From positions 14,738,774 through 14,802,773 of the forward strand of contig OX465103.1 in assembly GCA_949987565.1 (NCBI GenBank): a stretch of 64,000 nt of DNA. Direction: 5' to 3'. A program made the translations under genes and the position numbers. Source of the stretch: Luidia sarsii (lineage: Eukaryota; Echinodermata; Asteroidea; Paxillosida; Luidiidae). Below, piece by piece: positions 1 through 11,472 of the stretch (the stretch's first letter is position 1; every line of letters begins with the position of its first letter). The notes beneath the pieces were generated by a model. The model searched no databases. It was not told where the DNA came from and worked only from the letters and a program-made list of their open reading frames with translations.

Positions 1-37
1 ACAAGGATAACACCCCCTTTTACAGGACCAATTGCAA

Positions 38-110
38 AGGCGGGGGTGACGAGGCCAGGCGGAAAAAGGGTTTCCTTCCCCCAAAAGGCTTTTGACGGCC
101 TCCAACAAAC
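38..110. repeat. Conserved GC-rich core of the monomer, 73 bp (first copy)
   Basis: This is the non-minisatellite heart of each monomer, present in every complete monomer except the one at 16169. It contains GGGGG at 42-46, GAGGCC at 51-56, GGAAA at 61-65, TTTCC at 71-75, CCCCC at 78-82 and GGCCTC at 97-102. Variation is limited to a few recurrent sites: GGTCAC or GGTGAC, CCCAAAAGG or CCCTAAAGG, and TTTTGACGG or TTTTTACGG. It shows no match to a tRNA or SINE promoter that I recognise. The function, if any, is unknown. Its uniformity could reflect homogenisation rather than selection. Confidence 0.9.
51..102. repeat. Nested inverted repeats in the core (possible hairpin)
   Basis: GAGGCC at 51-56 is the reverse complement of GGCCTC at 97-102, with 40 bases between the arms. 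Inside lie GGAAA (61-65) and TTTCC (71-75) around a 5-base loop, and the near-palindrome AAAAG-G-CTTTT at 83-93. GGGGG at 42-46 could alternatively pair with CCCCC at 78-82. The arrangement recurs in nearly every monomer. A-left copies often change AAAAGG to TAAAGG. Folding in vivo is inference only. Confidence 0.6.
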
Positions 111-436
111 CACCGACAGCACACCGACATCACACCGACAGCACACCAACAGCACACCGACATCACACCGACAGCACACCAACAGCACACCAACAGCACA
201 CCGACAGCACACCGACAGCACACCGACACTGCATCGACCATACTGCGACAGCACAACGAAAGCACACAGACAGCACACCAACAGCGAACCGACAAGCAAA
301 CCGATGGCCCACTGACAGCACACCAACAGCACACTGACAGCATACCAACAAACCACCATCAGCACGACAGCACACTGACACTCGTACATCGACCAAACAG
401 CGACAGCACACCCAAAGCACACAGACAGCACACTGA

Positions 437-480
437 CATTCCACCCACAGCACACCGACACCCCACACACTCTCAGAGAA
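437..480. repeat. Degenerate 3' tail of the monomer
   Basis: The segment runs from CATTCCACCC to CTCTCAGAGAA. It joins the 11-bp tract to the polypurine tract in every monomer and keeps a faint 11-bp rhythm. Recurrent variants distinguish lineages: CACGCCGACACC and CACACCGTCACC are common, CACAACGTCACC occurs near 896 and 6491, and CACCACGCCGAAACC occurs near 1908, 7505 and 53850. Confidence 0.75.
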
Positions 481-482
481 GT

Positions 483-504
483 GAAGAAAAGAGAAGAAGG
501 AAAA
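483..504. repeat. Polypurine tract preceding each junction
   Basis: Twenty-two consecutive purines run from 483 to 504, made of GAAGAAAAG followed by AGAAGAAGGAAAA. The tract recurs once per monomer. It has three main forms: uninterrupted GAGAAGAAGG or GAGGAGAAGG before TAATCC junctions, GAGTAGAAGG (one pyrimidine) before TGATCC junctions, and rare GATGAGAAGG near 1951, 7548 and 53893. The strict linkage of tract form with junction type shows that these ~60 bp travel as a haplotype. Confidence 0.75.
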
Positions 505-524
505 CTGGCAAGAACCTTTGCTTA

Positions 525-540
525 ATCCTGAAACAAGGAT
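525..540. repeat. Junction inverted repeat ATCCT-N6-AGGAT
   Basis: ATCCT (525-529) and AGGAT (536-540) are perfect reverse complements around GAAACA. The element recurs at nearly every monomer junction. Single-base exceptions include ATCTT near 8547, AGGATGA after 22149, and TCCGG near 47982, 57629 and 61577. It sits where the A-left and B-left haplotypes differ (TAATCC or TGATCC), which makes it a useful landmark for monomer phase. Confidence 0.65.
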
Positions 541-3500
541 AACACCCCCTTTCACAGGACCAAATGCAAAGGCGGGGGTCACGAGGCCAGGCGGAAAAAG
601 GGTTTCCTTCCCCTAAAAGGCTTTTGACGGCCTCCAACAAACCATGGACAGCACACCGACATCACACCGACAGCACACCAACAGCACAAAGACAGCACAC
701 CGACAGCACACCGAAAGCACACTGACAGCACACCTACAGCACACAGACAGCAGCCCGACACCACTCCGAGAGCTCACCGACAGCACACCAACAGCACACT
801 AATGACAGCATACCAACAACCCACCGTCAGCACGACAGCACACCGACACTGCATCGACCATACTGCGACAGCACACTGACATTCCACCCACAGCACAACG
901 TCACCCCACACACTCTCAGAGAAGTGAAGAAAAGAGAAGAAGGAAAACTGGCAAGAACCTTTGCTTAATCCTGAAACAAGGATAACACCCCCTTTCACAG
1001 GACCAATTGCAAAGGCGGGGGTCACGAGGCCAGGCGGAAAAAGGGTTTCCTTCCCCCTAAAGGCTTTTTACGGTCTCCAACAAACCACAGACAGCACACC
1101 GACATCACACAGACAGCACACCAACAGCACATAGACAGCACCCCGACACCACTCCGAGATCTCACCGACAGCACACCAACAGCACACTAATGACAGCATA
1201 CGAACAACCCACCGTCAGCACGACAGCACACCGACACTGCATCGACCATACAACGACAGCACAACGAAAGCACACAGACAGCACACCAACAGCGAACCGA
1301 CAAGCACACCGATGGCCCACCGACAGCACACCAACAGCACACTGACAGCATACCAACAACCCACCATCAGCACGACAGCACACTGACACTCGTACATCGA
1401 CCATACAGCGACAGCACACCCAAAGCACACAGACAGCACACTGACATTCCACCCACAGCACGCCGACACACCACACACTCTCAGAGAAGTGAAGAAAAGA
1501 TTAGAAGGAAAACTGGCAAGAATCTTTACTTGATCCTGAAACAAGGATAACACCCCCTTTTACAGGACCAATTGCAAAGGCGGGGGTCACGAGGCCAGGC
1601 GGAAAAAGGGTTTCCTTCCCCCAAAAGGCTTTTGACGGCCTCCAACAAACCACCGACAGCACACCGACATCACACCGACAGCACACCAACAGCACACCGA
1701 CAGCTCACCGACAGCACACCGACAGCATACCTACAGCACTCAGACAGCACCCCGACACCACTCCGACAGCACACCGACAGCACACCAACAGCACACTGAC
1801 AGCGTACCAACAACCCACCATCAGCACGACAGCACACCGACACTACATCGACCATACAGCGACAGCACACCCAAAGCACACAGACAGCACACTGACATTC
1901 CACCCACACCACGCCGAAACCCCACACACTCTCAGAGAAGTGAAGAAAAGATGAGAAGGAAAACTGGCAAGAACCTTTGCTTAATCCTGAAACAAGGATA
2001 ACACCCCCTTTCACAGGACCAATTGCAAAGGCGGGGGTCACAAGGCCAGGCGGAAAAAGAGTTTCCTTCCCCCAAAAGGCTTTTGACGGCCTCCAACAGA
2101 CCACCGACAGCACACCGACATCACATAGACAGCACACAGACAGCACCCTTGACACCACACCAACAGCACACCGACAACACACCGACAACACACCTACAGC
2201 ACTCAGACAGCACCCCGACACCACCCCGACACCACTCCGACAGCACACCGACAGCACTCAGAGAGCTCACCGACAGCACACCAACAGCACACTAATGACA
2301 GCATACCAACAACCCACCGTCAGCACGACAGCACACCGACACTACATCGACCATACAGCGACAGCACACTGACATTCCACCCACAGCACACCGACACCCC
2401 ACACACTCTCAGAGAAGTGAAGAAAAGAGAAGAAGGAAAACTGGCAAGAACCTTTGCTTAATCCTGAAACAAGGATAACACCCCCTTTCACAGGACCAAA
2501 TGCAAAGGCGGGGGTCACGAGGCCAGGCGGAAAAAGGGTTTCCTTCCCCCAAAAGGCTTTTGACGGCCTCCAACAAACCACAGACAGCACACCGACATCA
2601 CACCGGCAGCACACCAACAGCACATAGACAGCACACCGACAGCACACCGACAGCACACCGACAGCACACCGACAGCACACCTACAGCACTCAGACAGCAC
2701 CCCGACACCACCCCGACACCACTCCGACAGCACACCGACAGCACTCCGAGAGCTCACCGACAGCACACCAACAGCACACTAATGACAGCATACCAACAAC
2801 CCACCGTAAGCACGACAGCACACCGACACTACATCGACCATACAGCGACAGCACACTGACATTCCACCCACAGCACACCGTCACCCCACACACTCTCAGA
2901 GAAGTGAAGAAAAGAGAAGAAGGAAAACTGGCGAGAACCTTTGCTTAATCCTGAAACAAGGATAACACCCCCTTTCACAGGACCAATTGCAAAGGCGGGG
3001 GTCACGAGGCCAGGCGGAAAAAGGGTTTCCTTCCCCCTAAAGGCTTTTTACGGCCTCCAACAAACCACAGACAGCACACCGACATCACACAGACAGCACA
3101 CCGACATCACACCGACAGCACACCGACAGCACACCGAAAGCACACTGACAGCACACCTACAGCACACAGACAGCACCCCGACACCACTCCGAGATCTCAC
3201 CGACAGCACACCAACAGCACACTAATGACAGCATACCAACAACCCACCGTCAGCACGACAGCACACCGACACTGCATCGACAATACAACGACAGCACAAC
3301 GTAAGCACACAGACAGCACACCAACAGCGAACCGACAAGCACACCGATGGCCCACTGACAGCACACCAACAGCACACTGACAGCATACCAACAACCCACC
3401 ATCAGCACGACAGCACACTGACACTACATCGACCATAAAGCGACAGCACACCCAAAGCACACAGACAGCACACTGACATTCCACCCACAGCACGCCGACA

Positions 3501-3572
3501 CCCCACACACTCTCAGAGAAGTGAAGAAAAGAGTAGAAGGAAAACTGGCAAGAATCTTTACTTGATCCTGAA

Positions 3573-5121
3573 ACAAGGATAACACCCCCTTTTACAGGAC
3601 CAATTGCAAAGGCGGGGGTGACGAGGCCAGGCGGAAAAAGGGTTTCCTTCCCCCAAAAGGCTTTTGACGGCCTCCAACAAACCACCGACAGCACACCGAC
3701 ATCACACCGACAGCACACCGACATCACACAGACAGCACACCAACAGCACACTAATGACAGCATACCAACAACCCACCGTCAGCACGACAGCACACCGACA
3801 CTGCATCGACCATACTGCGACAGCACAACGAAAGCACACAGACAGCACACCAACAGCGAACCGACAAGCAAACCGATGGCCCACCGACAGCACACCAACA
3901 GCACACTGACAGCATACCAACAACCCACCATCAGCACGACAGCACACTGACACTCGTACATCGACCATACAGCGACAGCACACCCAAAGCACACAGACAG
4001 CACACTGACATTCCACCCACAGCACGCCGACACCCCACACACTCTAAGAGAAGTGAAGAAAAGAGTAGAAGGAAAACTGGCAAGAATCTTTGCTTGATCC
4101 TGAAACAAGGATAACACCCCCTTTTACAGGACCAATTGCAAAGGCGGGGGTGACGAGGCCAGGCGGAAAAAGGGTTTCCTTCCCCCAAAAGGCTTTTGAC
4201 GGCCTCCAACAAACCACCGACAGCACACCGACATCACACCGACAGCACACCAACAGCACACCGACATCACACCGACAGCACACCAACAGCACACCAACAG
4301 CACACCGACAGCACACCGACAGCACACCGACACTGCATCAACCATACTGCGACAGCACAACGAAAGCACACAGACAGCACACCAACAGCGAACCGACAAG
4401 CAAACCGATGGCCCACCGACAGCACACCAACAGCACACTGACAGCATACCAACAACCCACCATCAGCACGACAGCACACTGACACTACATCGACCATACA
4501 GCGACAGCACACCCAAAGCAGACAGACAGCACACTGACATTCCACCCACAGCACGCCGACACCCCACACACTTTTAGAGAAGTGAAGAAAAGAGTAGAAG
4601 GAAAACTGGCAAGAATCTTTACTTGATCCTGAAACAAGGATAACACCCCCTTTTACAGGACCAATTGCAAAGGCGGGGGTCACGAGGCCAGGCAGAAAAA
4701 GGGTTTCCTTCCCCCAAAAGGCTTTTGACGGCCTCCAACAAACCACCGACAGCACACCGACAGCACACCGACATCACACCGACAGCACACCAACAGCACA
4801 CCGACAGCACACCGACACTGCATCGACCATACTGCGACAGCACAACGAAAGCACACAGACAGCACACCAACAGCGAACCGACAAGCAAACCGATGGCCCA
4901 CCGACAGCACACCAACAGCACACTGACAGCATACCAGCAACCCACCATCAGCACGACAGCACACTGACACTCGTACATCGACCATACAGCGACAGCACAC
5001 CCAAAGCACACAGACAGCACACTGACATTCCACCCACAGCACGCCGACACCCCACACACTCTAAGAGAAGTGAAGAAAAGAGTAGAAGGAAAACTGGCAA
5101 GAATCTTTGCTTGATCCTGAA
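3573..5121. repeat. Three B-left monomers linking the L copies
   Basis: Starts are 3573, 4105 and 4634, with lengths 532, 529 and 488. Monomers 4105 and 5122 are close relatives of monomer 1 and share GGTGAC in the core. The CTCTAAGAG variant (near 4044 and 5061) is also seen near 9587. Monomer 3573 is the near neighbour of a segment near 51.9 kb. Confidence 0.8.
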
Positions 5122-8100
5122 ACAAGGATAACACCCCCTTTTACAGGACCAATTGCAAAGGCGGGGGTGACGAGGCCAGGCGGAAAAAGGGTTTCCTTCC
5201 CCCAAAAGGCTTTTGACGGCCTCCAACAAACCACCGACAGCACACCGACATCACACCGACAGCACACCAACAGCACACCGACATCACACCGACAGCACAC
5301 CAACAGCACACCAACAGCACACCGACAGCACACCGACAGCACACCGACACTGCATCGACCATACAGCGACAGCACAACGAAAGCACACAGACAGCACACC
5401 AACAGCGAACCGACAAGCAAACCGATGGCCCACCGACAGCACACCAACAGCACACTGACAGCATACCAACAAACCACCATCAGCACGACAGCACACTGAC
5501 ACTCGTACATCGACCAAACAGCGACAGCACACCCAAAGCACACAGACAGCACACTGACATTCCACCCACAGCACACCGACACCCCACACACTCTCAGAGA
5601 AGTGAAGAAAAGAGAAGAAGGAAAACTGGCAAGAACCTTTGCTTAATCCTGAAACAAGGATAACACCCCCTTTCACAGGACCAAATGCAAAGGCGGGGGT
5701 CACGAGGCCAGGCGGAAAAAGGGTTTCCTTCCCCTAAAAGGCTTTTGACGGCCTCCAACAAACCATGGACAGCACACCGACATCACACCGACAGCACACC
5801 AACAGCACAAAGACAGCACACCGACAGCACACCGAAAGCACACTGACAGCACACCTACAGCACACAGACAGCAGCCCGACACCACTCCGAGAGCTCACCG
5901 ACAGCACACCAACAGCACACTAATGACAGCATACCAACAACCCACCGTCAGCACGACAGCACACCGACACTGCATCGACCATACTGCGACAGCACACTGA
6001 CATTCCACCCACAGCACACCGACACCCCACACACTCTCAGAGAAGTGCAGAAAAGAGTAGAAGGAAAACTGGCAAGAATCTTTGCTTGATCCTGAAACAA
6101 GGATAACACCCCCTTTTACAGGACTTATTGCAAAGGCGGGGGTCACGAGGCCAGGCGGAAAAAGGATTTCCTTCCCCCAAAAGGCTTTTGACGGCCTCCA
6201 ACAAACCAGCGACATCACACCGACAGCACACCGACAGCACACCAACAGCACATAGACAGCACACCGACAGCACACCGACAGCACACCGACAGCACACCGA
6301 CAGCACACCTACAGCACTCAGACAGCACCCCGACACCACCCCGACACCACACCGACAGCACTCCGAGAGCTCACCGACAGCACACCAACAGCACACTAAT
6401 GACAGTATACCAACAACCCACCGTCAGCACGACAGCACACCGACACTACATCGACCATACAGCGACAGCACACTGACATTCCACCCACAGCACAACGTCA
6501 CCCCACACACTCTCAGAGAAGTGAAGAAAAGAGAAGAAGGAAAACTGGCAAGAACCTTTGCTTAATCCTGAAACAAGGATAACACCCCCTTTCACAGGAC
6601 CAATTGCAAAGGCGGGGGTCACGAGGCCAGGCGGAAAAAGGGTTTCCTTCCCCCTAAAGGCTTTTTACGGTCTCCAACAAACCACAGACAGCACACCGAC
6701 ATCACACAGACAGCACACCAACAGCACATAGACAGCACCCCGACACCACTCCGAGATCTCACCGACAGCACACCAACAGCACACTAATGACAGCATACGA
6801 ACAACCCACCGTCAGCACGACAGCACACCGACACTGCATCGACCATACAACGACAGCACAACGAAAGCACACAGACAGCACACCAACAGCGAACCGACAA
6901 GCACACCGATGGCCCACCGACAGCACACCAACAGCACACTGACAGCATACCAACAACCCACCATCAGCACGACAGCACACTGACACTCGTACATCGACCA
7001 TACAGCGACAGCACACCCAAAGCACACAGACAGCACACTGACATTCCACCCACAGCACGCCGACACACCACACACTCTCAGAGAAGTGAAGAAAAGAGTA
7101 GAAGGAAAACTGGCAAGAATCTTTACTTGATCCTGAAACAAGGATAACACCCCCTTTTACAGGACCAATTGCAAAGGCGGGGGTCACGAGGCCAGGCGGA
7201 AAAAGGGTTTCCTTCCCCCAAAAGGCTTTTGACGGCCTCCAACAAACCACCGACAGCACACCGACATCACACCGACAGCACACCAACAGCACACCGACAG
7301 CTCACCGACAGCACACCGACAGCATACCTACAGCACTCAGACAGCACCCCGACACCACTCCGACAGCACACCGACAGCACACCAACAGCACACTGACAGC
7401 GTACCAACAACCCACCATCAGCACGACAGCACACCGACACTACATCGACCATACAGCGACAGCACACCCAAAGCACACAGACAGCACACTGACATTCCAC
7501 CCACACCACGCCGAAACCCCACACACTCTCAGAGAAGTGAAGAAAAGATGAGAAGGAAAACTGGCAAGAACCTTTGCTTAATCCTGAAACAAGGATAACA
7601 CCCCCTTTCACAGGACCAATTGCAAAGGCGGGGGTCACAAGGCCAGGCGGAAAAAGAGTTTCCTTCCCCCAAAAGGCTTTTGACGGCCTCCAACAGACCA
7701 CCGACAGCACACCGACATCACATAGACAGCACACAGACAGCACCCTTGACACCACACCGACAGCACACCGACAACACACCGACAACACACCTACAGCACT
7801 CAGACAGCACCCCGACACCACCCCGACACCACTCCGACAGCACACCGACAGCACTCAGAGAGCTCACCGACAGCACACCAACAGCACACTAATGACAGCA
7901 TACCAACAACCCACCGTCAGCAGGACAGCACACCGACACTACATCGACCATACAGCGACAGCACACTGACATTCCACCCACAGCACACCGACACCCCACA
8001 CACTCTCAGAGAAGTGAAGAAAAGAGAAGAAGGAAAACTGGCAAGAACCTTTGCTTAATCCTGAAACAAGGATAACACCCCCTTTCACAGGACCAAATGC

Positions 8101-9169
8101 AAAGGCGGGGGTCACGAGGCCAGGCGGAAAAAGGGTTTCCTTCCCCCAAAAGGCTTTTGACGGCCTCCAACAAACCACAGACAGCACACCGACATCACAC
8201 CGGCAGCACACCAACAGCACATAGACAGCACACCGACAGCACACCGACAGCACACCGACAGCACACCGACAGCACACCTACAGCACTCAGACAGCACCCC
8301 GACACCACCCCGACACCACTCCGACAGCACACCGACAGCACTCCGAGAGCTCACCGACAGCACACCAACAGCACACTAATGACAGCATACCAACAACCCA
8401 CCGTAAGCACGACAGCACACCGACACTACATCGACCATACAGCGACAGCACACTGACATTCCACCCACAGCACACCGTCACCCCACACACTCTCAGAGAA
8501 GTGAAGAAAAGAGAAGAAGGAAAACTGGCGAGAACCTTTGCTTAATCTTGAAACAAGGATAACACCCCCTTTCACAGGACCAATTGCAAAGGCGGGGGTC
8601 ACGAGGCCAGGCGGAAAAAGGGTTTCCTTCCCCCTGAAGGCTTTTTACGGCCTCCAACAAACCACAGACAGCACACCGACATCACACAGACAGCACACCG
8701 ACATCACACCGACAGCACACCGACAGCACACCGAAAGCACACTGACAGCACACCTACAGCACACAGACAGCACCCCGACACCACTCCGAGATCTCACCGA
8801 CAGCACACCAACAGCACACTAATGACAGCATACCAACAACCCACCGTCAGCACGACAGCACACCGACACTGCATCGACAATACAACGACAGCACAACGTA
8901 AGCACACAGACAGCACACCAACAGCGAACCGACAAGCACACCGATGGCCCACTGACAGCACACCAACAGCACACTGACAGCATACCAACAACCCACCATC
9001 AGCACGACAGCACACTGACACTACATCGACCATAAAGCGACAGCACACCCAAAGCACACAGACAGCACACTGACATTCCACCCACAGCACGCCGACACCC
9101 CACACACTCTCAGAGAAGTGAAGAAAAGAGTAGAAGGAAAACTGGCAAGAATCTTTACTTGATCCTGAA
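5122..9169. repeat. Higher-order repeat L, copy 2 (eight monomers)
   Basis: Starts are 5122, 5654, 6097, 6573, 7138, 7589, 8066 and 8553, with lengths 532, 443, 476, 565, 451, 477, 487 and 617. It matches 1-3572 except for monomer 6097, which has GGACTTATTGC and GGATTTCC in its core. Scattered substitutions separate the copies, for example CAGCAGGACAGC near 7919 for CAGCACGACAGC, and CCCTGAAGG near 8633 for CCCTAAAGG. Confidence 0.88.
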
Positions 9170-9646
9170 ACAAGGATAACACCCCCTTTTACAGGACCAA
9201 TTGCAAAGGCGGGGGTCACGAGGCCAGGCGGAAAAAGGGTTTCCTTCCCCCAAAAGACTTTTGACGGCCTCCAACAAACCACCGACAACACACCGACATC
9301 ACACCGACAGCACACCAATAGCACACCGACAGCACACCGACACTGCATCGACCATACTGCGACAGCACAACGAAAGCACACAGACAGCACACCAACAGCG
9401 AACCGACAAGCAAACCGATGGCCCACCGACAGCACACCAACAGCACACTGACAGCATACCAACAACCCACCATCAGCACGACAGCACACTGACACTCGTA
9501 CATCGACCATACAGCGACAGCACACCCAAAGCACACAGACAGCACACTGACATTCCACCCACAGCACGCCGACACCCCACACACTCTAAGAGAAGTGAAG
9601 AAAAGAGTAGAAGGAAAACTGGCAAGAATCTTTGCTTGATCCTGAA
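9170..9646. repeat. Short B-left monomer, 477 bp
   Basis: This monomer ends the similarity between the two L copies: its front differs from that of 3573. It carries AAAAGACTTTT in place of AAAAGGCTTTT near 9253 and CACCGACAACAC near 9282. Its tail has the CTCTAAGAG variant shared with 4105 and 4634. Confidence 0.75.
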
Positions 9647-10409
9647 ACAAGGATAACACCCCCTTTTACAGGACCAATTGCAAAGGCGGGGGTGACGAGG
9701 CCAGGCGGAAAAAGGGTTTCCTTCCCCCAAAAGGCTTTTGACGGCCTCCAACAAACCACCGACAGCACACCGACATCACACCGACAGCACACCGACATCA
9801 CACCGACATCACACCGACAGCACACCAACAGCACACCAACAGCACACCGACAGCACACCGACAGCACACCGACACTGCATCGACCATACTGCGACAGCAC
9901 AACGAAAGCACACCGACATCACACCAACAGCACACCAACAGCACAAAGACAGCACACCGACAGCACACCGAAAGCACACTGATAGCACACCTACAGCACA
10001 CAGACAGCAGCCCGACACCACTCCGAGAGCTCACCGACAGCACACCAACAGCACACTAATGACAGCATACCAACAACCCACCGTCAGCACGACAGCACAC
10101 CGACACTGCATCGACCATACTGCGACAGCACAACGAAAGCACACAGACAGCACACCAACAGCGAACCGACAAGCAAACCGATGGCCCACCGACAGCACAC
10201 CAACAGCACACTGACAGCATACCAACAACCCACCATCAGCACGACAGCACACTGACACTTGTACATCGACCATACAGCGACAGCACACCCAAAGCACACA
10301 GACAGCACACTGACATTCCACCCACAGCACGCCGACACCCCACACACTCTCAGAGAAGTGAAGAAAAGAGTAGAAGGAAAACTGGCAAGAATCTTTGCTT
10401 GATCCTGAA
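9647..10409. repeat. Oversized 763-bp monomer with a doubled tract
   Basis: This is the longest monomer in the window, with one core but two consecutive variable tracts. The first tract contains CACTGCATCGACCATAC and AACGAAAGC. The sequence then jumps near 9910 to a tract resembling the front of monomers 533 and 5654 (ACAAAGACAGC, CACCGAAAGC, CAGCAGCCCGAC) and runs through a second CATCGACCATAC pair to a normal tail. It looks like the product of an out-of-register crossover within tracts. Confidence 0.85.
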
Positions 10410-11472
10410 ACAAGGATAACACCCCCTTTTACAGGACTTATTGCAAAGGCGGGGGTCACGAGGCCAGGCGGAAAAAGGATTTCCTTCCCCCAAAAGGCTT
10501 TTGACGGCCTCCAACAAACCAGCGACATCACACCGACAGCACACCGACAGCACACCAACAGCACATAGACAGCACACCGACAGCACACCGACAGCACACC
10601 GACAGCACACCGACAGCACACCGACAGCACACCGACAGCACACCTACAGCACTCAGACAGCACCCCGACACCACCCCGACACCACACCGACAGCACTCCG
10701 AGAGCTCACCGACAGCACACCAACAGCACACTAATGACAGTATACCAACAACCCACCGTCAGCACGACAGCACACCGACACTACATCGACCATACAGCGA
10801 CAGCACACTGACATTCCACCCACAGCACACCGTCACCCCACACACTCTCAGAGAAGTGAAGAAAAGAGAAGAAGGAAAACTGGCAAGAACCTTTGCTTAA
10901 TCCTGAAACAAGGATAACACCCCCTTTCACAGGACCAATTGCAAAGGCGGGGGTCACGAGGCCAGGCGGAAAAAGGGTTTCCTTCCCCCTAAAGGCTTTT
11001 TACGGTCTCCAACAAACCACAGACAGCACACCGACATCACACAGACAGCACACCAACAGCACATAGACAGCACCCCGACACCACTCCGAGATCTCACCGA
11101 CAGCACACCAACAGCACACTAATGACAGCATACCAACAACCCACCGTCAGCACGACAGCACACCGACACTGCATCGACCATACAACGACAGCACAACGAA
11201 AGCACACAGACAGCACACCAACAGCGAACCGACAAGCACACCGATGGCCCACCGACAGCACACCAACAGCACACTGACAGCATACCAACAACCCACCATC
11301 AGCACGATAGCACACTGACACTCGTACATCGACCATACAGCGACAGCACACCCAAAGCACACAGACAGCACACTGACATTCCACCCACAGCACGCCGACA
11401 CCCCACACACTCTCAGAGAAGTGAAGAAAAGAGTAGAAGGAAAACTGGCAAGAATCTTTGCTTGATCCTGAA
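10410..11472. repeat. Dimer of 498 + 565 bp related to 6097-7137
   Basis: Monomer 10410 shares GGACTTATTGC, GGATTTCC and ACCAGCGACATC with monomer 6097 and is longer by 22 bp, two 11-bp units. Monomer 10908 matches 6573 and 13472 in length (565) and lacks most of the first tract. A similar pair (487 + 565) occurs at 12985-14036. Confidence 0.82.
10521..10735. repeat. 11-bp minisatellite tract with a perfect six-unit run
   Basis: The canonical unit CACACCGACAG repeats six times without change at 10573-10638. Around it are single-base variants such as CACACCAACAG, CACATAGACAG, CACACCTACAG and CACTCAGACAG. Comparable tracts fill roughly half to two thirds of every monomer. The unit has no stop codon in any frame of either strand. 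Its period of 11 is not divisible by 3, so translations cycle every 33 bp through 11 residues (plus-strand pattern HRQHTDSTPTA). Confidence 0.95.

Larger units (their letters stand above)
1..3572. repeat. Higher-order repeat L, copy 1 (seven monomers)
   Basis: Monomer starts are 1, 533, 976, 1541, 1992, 2469 and 2956, with lengths 532, 443, 565, 451, 477, 487 and 617. The same series recurs from 5122, with one extra 476-bp monomer inserted after the second. Offsets are 5121 for the first two monomers and 5597 after that. Unlike the rest of the window, several successive monomers here are A-left yet short (477, 487). Confidence 0.88.

Noticed and set aside
38..110. CENP-B box in the core
   Set aside because: I looked for the TTCG...A..CGGG pattern on both strands of the core and junction and did not find it.
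38..110. tRNA- or SINE-derived core
   Set aside because: I see no A-box or B-box-like promoter sequence (GGTTCGAATCC-like) and no cloverleaf. The inverted repeats do not fit a tRNA fold.
10573..10638. G-quadruplex or telomere-like repeat on the GT-rich strand
   Set aside because: The reverse complement of the unit, CTGTCGGTGTG, has only GG doublets. It does not match a known telomere repeat and lacks runs of three G. Only the core has GGGGG, and once per monomer.
10521..10735. CRISPR array
   Set aside because: There are direct repeats of only 11 bp with no unique spacers, and no cas genes.
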